Assembly: GCF_963678635.1 (NCBI RefSeq)
Contig: NC_087065.1
Span: 44,331,430-44,395,429, forward strand
DNA: 64,000 bases
DNA from: Symsagittifera roscoffensis
Taxonomy: Eukaryota; Xenacoelomorpha; Acoela; Convolutidae
Reading direction: 5' to 3'
This document shows positions 57,180-64,000 of this stretch, in pieces. The notes under the pieces were generated by a model that was not told the DNA's origin, searched no databases, and was given only the letters and a program-made list of their open reading frames with translations. Both the position numbers and the translations under genes were made by a program. Position 1 is the stretch's first letter, and each line of letters starts with the position of its first letter.

Positions 57180-58186
57180 AATTTTAAAGAATTTTTCACA
57201 CGGGTGGGAAAACTTCGAACGATCGTAAAGTTACACACTTCTCTTCCCCGTTTAAACCTGTTCAGGTAAAAGGGAGAAGAGTTCATCTTCACTTACCAGC
57301 GGGAGTAAATGAAGACTTAAGAAGAATGGAGACCAAGGGTCAAATTATAAAACTCGAAAAAAGCTGACTAAGGTTGTTTTATTAGCCCAATTGTAATTGC
57401 AAGGGAGAAAGACGGTTCGATTCAATTGGCATTACTTTCTAAATTGCTAAATGATCAGATTTTCAAAAACATATACCAAATGCCCAAAATTCATGAACTA
57501 ATAGATAACGTGGCCATTCAACAATTTGAAACCCTCACTGGGCAGGTTCGGTTTAGCAACTTGGATTTGAAAAACGCGCACAGCCAATCAAAATTGTGCA
57601 AAAAAACGAGTAAGCAATTAATTTCAGTATTGTGGGCGGCGAAAAATAGGGAACGTATCGATTATAACCGGATTTTATGGACTGGGCGATATGCACAACA
57701 GTTTTCAATGGGCCATGGACTCAATTTTAAAGAACATACCGTATTCAAATTGTTATATAGACGATGTCCTGGTGGCATTGAAGGGATCTCTAGGTGATCA
57801 TAGAGCAATTGTCAGTAAAATTCAAACAGTTCTGGACAAAAACAATATGGCGGTGAAACGGGGAAAACTTTTTTTTTCAGTCAGAAATAGAATGGCTATG
57901 TTTTGAAATCTCGGGAGATAGAGTACGATCGTTGGTTGTTAAAGCAGACGTTATCAACAACCTCCCAATTCCCAAGAACAATTCGGAACTGCGATCCTTC
58001 TTTGGCTCTATAAACCAGTACGTACACTTCGTCCCGAATTTATCGACCCTGAACTCCCACTTCCTCACATTTCAAACAAAAAATCGGTCCTTCTTTAATT
58101 TCTCTGATCAAAAAATTTATTTGGAACCTCACAATTACAAAACAATTGTCAATCGGTTGTACTCTTTTCGAGAAACATTTTATTAG
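57180..58186 (+). pseudogene. gypsy reverse transcriptase, truncated
   Basis: Blocks in order are VHLHLPAGVNEDLRRMETKG near 57285, SPIVIAREKDGSIQLAL with a frame break near 57400, IYQMPKIHELIDNVA, FSNLDLKNAHSQ (the 'DLxxAYxQ' block), FQWAMDSILKNIPYSNCYID with the YIDDVL catalytic box at 57754-57771, and NSELRSFFGSINQYVHFVPN (the 'LxSFLGxxNYY' block) near 57980. The sequence ends in the connection region at about 58186, before RNase H. Confidence 0.75.
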
Positions 58187-59274
58187 AACGGCTAACACCA
58201 ATCTGACGCCCAGAAAGGGTACGGCTCCTTGTAGGTCTCCTTGTTTGATAGTGATTGGTTGAAAAAGAGTTCTGTTTTATGGCTTTTGGAGAAGTTAACT
58301 GAATGCAAATGCTCGACACGTTTTTTCAGATAGATTTTGGTATCGAAGAAAGCCTTAGGAAACTGATTTTTTTTGCATATGAAAATTGACAACCTGAACT
58401 CAAGTTTAAAAAAAAACATTTCACCTGTTTATTTTCCACTAGTTGGAGTGAGACCCTTTTTTGTGTATAGCTATGAGGATGTTCAAAAATGACTATTTGA
58501 CTCTATGTTTGACTAAATTAGCTGGCTAATTACCTATCTATATATGATGCGCGAGTTAAGCGCTTTTTATCCGAGCTCAAGACGATTTATCCAAAAACGA
58601 ATGGGCCAACATACGATGTCTTCAGCTGAGAACCGCTGTTAATTGTGCTCCTGCTAAAGAACTGCCATCAGGGTTTGGGATCACTGAAAATATTTTAGAG
58701 GTCTGAAAACTCAAATATTAACAGAAGCCGTCTTGTTTCATCATCTAAAGGCCGGTTTATAGATTGTTCTCACAGCGTATCTTCCTCTCATTTCATCATA
58801 AATTACAATGGAAAGCGTTCGACGTTACTTATCAAAAAATTAGTTTCAGATAAACAGACAATTTTTGAATTTCTAGGTTTTGTATAAATTCATAATATGT
58901 GCGTTTTTTCTTCTAACTTTTGACTATTCCAACAAAAATTCCGACGCGTTTGAATTAAACAATGTTTCAGCTCTGATTTAAACTGATCTCAAAATTTAAT
59001 TAAATAAGACAACTGGTTGAAATTTTTTTTAAACAGAAGTAGCTGCGACGATTTACGAATGTTTTTTTTTTCTCATTTTCAATTTTTTAAAATTTTTATA
59101 ATGATTTCTCATAATTTTTACTCATCTTTTGCCGAATACTTTTTCAAAGATTTATTTAGGCGAGGATTTAGGAGGGAAGTTTTGCGTTTAAAAAAAAGTC
59201 GATGACCTTTTTAGTCCGACCAAACTTATTCTCTTATCTCTGTTAAAACACTATATTTGACAAAACTTAATGCG
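58187..59274. other. no recognised feature
   Basis: AT-rich DNA; weak frames at 58192-58419 and 59017-59205 are low-complexity. No gene supported. Confidence 0.4.
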
Positions 59275-59421
59275 CTGCAGCCGAAATTTAAAAACTCTTT
59301 TTTTTTCGACGCGCGTTCCTTCTCAAAATTAATAAATATTGGTGCCTTTAGAACAATTTTAGGGTCGGACAAAAATGGATGACGTTAAACAAAAACCCTC
59401 GTCCGCTCCAATCCGCCCCTG
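59275..59421. mobile_element. fragment of the hAT-type MITE family
   Basis: It shares CTCAAAATTA and ATATTGGTGCC with the interior of the element at 2138-2503. TTTTAGGGTCGG and CAAAAATGGAT follow, and the right end is CAATCCGCCCCTG at 59409-59421. The left inverted repeat is lost. It lies within what would be the intron following the exon at 59482-59713. Confidence 0.6.
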
Positions 59422-59481
59422 GAAAAAATGGGTTGGTTTGAATATTACATTCAAGGGTAGACATAAAAAAGCAGTAATTAC

Positions 59482-59713
59482 TTAATTCCAGGAAGATATT
59501 AGAGATGAAATGGCTGCAGAAGTAGACAAAGAAGGCTCGCACCCATTGGTACGGACTGACGAAAGTGTTAGAGTGTGACCGAACATACTTTAACTTGTCT
59601 TTCACCACGCCCATAAATTTTGTGCTTTTCAGCAGTGGCCTCACATACATGTCAATTATCCTTCTATCTTCAGGAGAATGATTTTCCTTAAACACTTTCG
59701 AGAAGCACAGAGC
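59482..59713 (-). CDS. internal exon of a host-type gene, unknown function (copy B)
   Basis: This is a minus-strand counterpart of the exon at 6882-7113. Both are 232 nt, with the same acceptor context (TTTTTAG|GCTCTGTGCTTCTC) and a GT at the same donor position, although here it reads A|GTAATT instead of G|GTAAGT. It encodes ALCFSKVFKENHSPEDRRII and later PLLKSTKFMGVVKDKLKYVR and SPYQWVRAFFVYFCSHFIS. The frame is fully open despite about 20 percent protein divergence from copy A. I could not find counterparts of the exons at 8466 and 8604 nearby; the MITE fragment follows instead. This could be a pseudogenised or partial paralogue. Confidence 0.55.
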
Positions 59714-62700
59714 CTAAAAACAAACAGTATTGATCAAAATCATTGCTTTAAATATTACAGTTAACTGAGAAAAAAAACAGTTAGTTTTCATCTTAATGCT
59801 TCCCAAAAAATTACCTATAAAAAATTTTTAAGGCTATTTTTAGCTGATACAACTTAACATTTAGGGTCATTTACGGAAAGTTATTAAGGTGGTTTAAAGT
59901 AAATTAAGGTGTACTTAAGGTAGAGCAAATTTTACTAATTGTTGAGGTGTTTTAAGGTATTTTTTAAAGTAAATTTACATTAATGTTTTTTTTTGAGTGA
60001 AATTTCCATTTTTTATTAGATTAAAATGACCAAAACTTAAAATGTTTAAAGCTCTTGCGTTGTGTCAGTTGTCTGGAGCAATGGCCAGAATTTTGGGTAG
60101 GTTAAATAAAAAAACTCGTTTCAGATCAAATACAGTTGATTCCGATATTGGTTAGCAAAGTCTGGCGTCCGTGACTGGTAGTCGCAGCAATTGAAAGGTT
60201 TTTATGAGAACGGAAAAAGAAAATTTTTTACTACTCATTGATATCTAAAATTGTCTCATTAACATCCCTCTTGAAAAATTACTGAGTAGAACAGATCGGC
60301 GCTTGGCAATGACACAACAGAAGACAACAAAAAAAACAAGGTGAGTTTAAATCCGGAGTAGTATATGTTGGGGCAAAATCGTCAGGGGGGATGAACGCCA
60401 TGTATTAGCATACGCAATAGGCAAAAGATTATCCGGTCATCAAACCGGATAACAAAAAGGATTAGATATCCCATGTATTAAGTTTAGTATAGGTTTCAGA
60501 GTTTGAGATGGTAAAATGGAAAATTTCGAGAAAAAAAATTGGCGCCCGATTTGCCGATACTGCAATGTTTCAGTATCCAAACAAGAATGTTTAAAATAAT
60601 ATGTGTTAGGAGAGAGAGAGAAGATTTCTCAACGTCCTTCATAGGTATCAGATGGTAAGTTTCAGGTTGTAAGTTTTATATGCAAAAACCTATAGTTTTT
60701 AGAAAAATTAACTCAATTTTTTTGTAAAATTTTCAGAAATCCCATGTTTTTGGCTAATTTCAATCTTCTTCTAATCGTAAAAAAAATGATGCTATATTAA
60801 GTGAAAAGCATCAAAACCACCAATTTTTGATTAATTGGTATCATGTTAAGTAATGATTTAAATTTTGATTAAAATATGAGTACGATAAGATTTGATTGTA
60901 AGAGAATGCTTGAAAAAACATAGAAAAAAGATAAGGTTTGATCTAATTTAAGTTAAGATGCGTGTTATATAATGAGGTGAAGACCAGAAACAAGGCTCAG
61001 ATCAGTTGAATTTATGCTGAAACCTTTGAACTCTCGGAAGAATCCAATAAAAAACCCGTAGTTTTTGTGGGAAGTAAATTGTTTCATATTAGACTCATCA
61101 TCTATCCAATTTTTTTTCCAATCTACACCTTTTAATCAAAACTTAACCATTTTTGAGTCCAGCCATAACCATTTCTGTTAAGACTGTTGTTCAAATTATC
61201 AGTCATACTAAAAACCTTAAAAATTTCTAGAGCGAAGTTGTGAAGGTTGTGGAGGTTTTGTTGTGAATGGTGAACTCAAATCTATTCAAAACTACAGGTT
61301 TTTTTTAAACAAATTTTAAGAAATGTTTCATATTAAAAATTTTAGTTAATTGATGTAAAATGAACTGTTAAATTCTGAAATAGCAGAAAAAAGGGGTGAT
61401 AGGTTAATATAAGTATTTTAGAATGTGGTTGAAGTGGAACCAAAACTTCTTCACAGCTGATCACTGTCTCTTTTTCGCTTCTACATGATAATTTTTCATG
61501 GATGTTCTGTAGAGATTTGCTTTTCAAGGTTATTCCATTTTTTCTCTATCTAGATTCTCGCTTTTGAACTCAATTTGCAAGAAAAAATTAGTCAAAACTG
61601 AAGATTTTAGGGCGAAATTAATGTTGATGAACGAACAATTTGCTGGCACAGGTCAAATTAGAAAGGCAATTATCTAAACATTACCCTGTAATTTGCACAT
61701 GCTTATCTTCAGCAGAGACCAATTTTCTTCTTAAGTTACTACTGTAGTTTGTTTCAGCAAAGACACATTTTTTGTAATCACTAACTATCGTTTTTCTCGC
61801 GAAAAGGAGTTAAAAACTGTTTGTTCTGGATTTTTGTTGAAATTTCTCAAAATTGTTCTAGTGAGAAAACATTGGAACAAATTGAATCATTCGAGTCAAA
61901 AAACTTGAGCATATGGTAGAAATGGGAATTTCTAGGCTTTTTTAACGAAATGTTTTGAGAACAAATCTGTTGGTTTTTATCTGAAAAGCTTTGATATTTT
62001 TTTTGTCCAGAAGAAGTTTTTCTGTTGTTCACTGCGATACAATAAGCCTAGTTTTGAAAAAACATCCGTATAAACACTCGGATAAGTGACTCAGAAAACA
62101 AAATCCAGGTATAAACTATATCGATTGATGAAAAAATTTTTCAAACTAAAGCAAAATTCATCAAGCAAAAATTTTACAGTTCCACCTAGTTTTCTACAAA
62201 ATTTACAGTAAATCTAATTTTTTAGGTATGCTTTAACTCTTATCTTCCATAAAAACTTTAGTGGAAAACTGTACTAATTAACCGAATTTTTTTTTGTCTT
62301 GGAGTTGCTTACTTCGCATGAAACTATCCTTAAAACATCTGAATTCTTCGTAATTTTACACTTAATTCATCAAAAAATAACAAAAAAACTGTTTGCAAAG
62401 AACCTCCAGAAAAAAAATGGGAACCTGATAACTGTTTGTCTTTTTTATCTGTTTGTTCTTGTTTCTAAATTGAAGTGAATTTCAAGTGCAGACTTATGCA
62501 TATTATTATCTGGAAACGTTCAATGTCCAACCAAATTATCCAAATTTTCCTGTTTTCTATGTATATTATCAAAAACAGTAAAAAAATACTCATCAGCTGA
62601 AAAACTCTCTACTCTATGAACTCAATTAAAGACACTAAATTAGGAAATTTTTAGAATGATAGCTAAGCGAATTATTATCCAGTTACTTTTTTGAAATTTT

Positions 62701-63062
62701 TCTAACAAAGACGTTTCTTTTTACCAGCTCATTATATGTACTTTTAAAGCAAAGTTGAAACAACAAAATCCTTTTACGCAAGCCACTATTTCAATTTTCA
62801 CTGTAGATTGAAGATTTTTGGATTGCCTTCGATGAGATTTTCTTGATAATTTGAACCCGAACACCACTCGAGTTCGTTTGATCGTCAATCAGAACTTTTG
62901 AAGAAATGCATAAATTGACGATTAACATATGCATTGAACGAATTCATAGTGTTTATTTTTACTTAAAAAAATTGCTTAAAGCCTCAAATTTTCAGCAAAA
63001 CTTTTAATCATAGTAATTTTTCCTATGTTTACTATTTTTTGAACATATAGTTTTAAATTTAC
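59714..63062. other. long stretch without a supported gene
   Basis: AT-rich. At 59860-59960 the motif TTAAGGT recurs several times. A possible minus-strand exon near 61390-61500 (ending LSCRSEKETVISCEEVLVP) lacks a clear donor, so it is not called. I see no element remains. Confidence 0.4.
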
Positions 63063-63182
63063 CTTCTCGCGGTGTATTGGTGGAAGCAGCTGATCCTCCT
63101 TCTCATCACCTTGAATAAAACAATTTTGACAGAAGAATGCTTCTTCTTGAACACGAATATTCAGTTCCTCGCTACTAAAAGT
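63063..63182 (-). CDS. internal exon of an unidentified gene with a CxxC motif
   Basis: On the minus strand a 120-nt block is bounded by an ATTTTTAG acceptor (AG at 63183-63184) and an AAG|GTAAAT donor (GT at 63061-63062). It is open in one frame for exactly 40 codons: TFSSEELNIRVQEEAFF, CQNCFIQGDEKED, QLLPPIHREK. The length is a multiple of three, with both borders in phase 0. The CQNC pair could be half of a zinc site. The coding composition (acidic and polar, low Phe/Lys runs) stands out against the surrounding AT-rich DNA. I cannot identify the gene or the neighbouring exons. Confidence 0.5.
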
Positions 63183-63625
63183 CTAAAAATTAAATTTTGG
63201 ATATTTCGAAATTCCGCAGAATTTAAAATTTTTTGATACATTTCATTTAATGTGTGTAACATCACAAAATCAAAACAAGCAACATTTTTGGTTTCCTTTC
63301 TTTCCTTTCACTGCCAACTTTTCAATAAGTAGGGAAAGAGCTCGAGAGCAAATGGGAGATTTAGATGGTCCCAAACAGTTTAGTAGGAGACTTACACTAA
63401 ATTTGAAAACACTCAAAAAATGAATAAAACAAATATCAACAGTTGTACAAACTTTAGAGCGACTGCATTTAACGTAAAAGAAAATCAGAGTGGAAGGCCT
63501 TTGCTATTTGCTTAGAAAAAATCAACCAATCAATAATGAGTATTGTTTTAGTAACCTTGTTTGTTCAAGATCAACCAATCAGAGCCCTAGCATTTTCTAT
63601 AAGTGTATTAATTATCATTTTTTAG
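63183..63625. other. no recognised feature
   Basis: AT-rich DNA; part would be intron of the minus-strand gene with the exon at 63063-63182. Confidence 0.4.
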
Positions 63626-63860
63626 AAATCTTTATTTGAAAAATGTCAATCAAAAAACATTTGATTTTCCTGGCGCTACTTTACAGGGAAAAAAACGTCC
63701 AACTGATTTTCTTATTGATGAAATAGATGTTGACTCTTACTTTTTTTGTAATTTTCTGGACGTTTATTATGTAGAAAATAAAGTTATCCGGCTAAGTAAA
63801 AGTCTCTTCAGAGAAAAGTTTACTCTCAATCGAAAAGTTTACTTTCGATTCAAGTATTGA
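63626..63860 (+). CDS. hypothetical open frame, possible last exon
   Basis: After a possible acceptor (CATTTTTTAG) the frame reads NLYLKNVNQKTFDFPGATLQ, then GKKRPTDFLIDEIDVDSYFF, and ends RKVYFRFKY before a stop at 63860. The start is not an ATG, so it would have to be an exon. No recognised family; chance is possible. Confidence 0.3.
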
Positions 63861-64000
63861 ACATCGTAGCGTTAAATTTGCGCTGAATTACACCTGAAAA
63901 GGAAAGAAATTTTATTTTAAATCAAAAAGTTCTAAGAAAAAATATCAAAGGTTCTTTTCATCCCCTATCTTATTCCTAAATTTGTCAAAACTCTCCAGCA

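Larger units (their letters stand above)
55622..58186 (+). mobile_element. Ty3/gypsy retrotransposon fragment, plus strand
   Basis: gag, aspartic protease and reverse transcriptase remains in order, each broken. RNase H and integrase are absent, so the copy is truncated after RT. The gag zinc-knuckle form and protease motifs resemble K02A2.6-like elements, but the sequence is clearly different from the minus-strand gypsy at 43.9-48 kb. Confidence 0.8.

Overview
This is a eukaryotic, animal-type window: AT-rich, long non-coding stretches, introns with GT/AG borders, and dense transposon remains. The elements (a K02A2.6-like Ty3/gypsy group, a CR1/Jockey-group LINE, Polinton/adintovirus-type capsid genes, hAT-like MITEs) fit an invertebrate. 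I cannot name the species. Almost every recognisable coding region is mobile-element or endogenous-virus derived and broken. Host genes appear only as a few exon-like blocks.

Layout. 1-1535: 3' end of a Ty3/gypsy element with its LTR. 2.0-2.6 kb: AT-rich tandem repeats split by a 366-bp hAT-type MITE with 8-bp target duplications. 3.2-5.5 kb: a cluster of direct and inverted copies of one repeat. 6.9-8.7 kb: the 3' end of a spliced host-type gene. 8.6-19.9 kb: a large segmental tandem duplication with nested internal repeats. 20.8-26.0 kb (minus): a decayed Polinton/adintovirus-like module carrying protease, pX-like protein, penton, packaging ATPase and an uncharacterised gene. 27.0-28.7 kb: a 200-N gap next to a ~1.5-kb palindrome. 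29.2-30.2 kb: candidate exons of a host gene. 31-37.4 kb: a LINE with MITE-like repeats on both sides. 37.7-42.8 kb: diverged tandem repeats and a ~2-kb direct duplication. 43.9-48.0 kb (minus): a decayed Ty3/gypsy element with gag zinc knuckles, protease, RT, RNase H and integrase. 49.2-52.7 kb (minus): a second, diverged copy of the Polinton-like ATPase and of the same uncharacterised upstream gene. 53.4-54.1 kb: minisatellites, one encoding 10-residue repeats. 55.6-58.2 kb (plus): another Ty3/gypsy gag-pol. 59.3-59.7 kb: a MITE remnant beside a second copy of the exon seen at 6.9 kb. 59.7-64 kb: mostly featureless, with one convincing minus-strand exon at 63.1 kb.

The most interesting content is the pair of related virus-like modules. 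The order uncharacterised gene > packaging ATPase is kept in both copies. In the fuller copy it continues > penton > pX-like > adenovirus-type protease, which is the morphogenesis set of Polintons and adintoviruses. I find no PolB, integrase, major capsid protein or terminal repeats, so both are fragments. The assignments rest on motifs read by eye; no database search was run.
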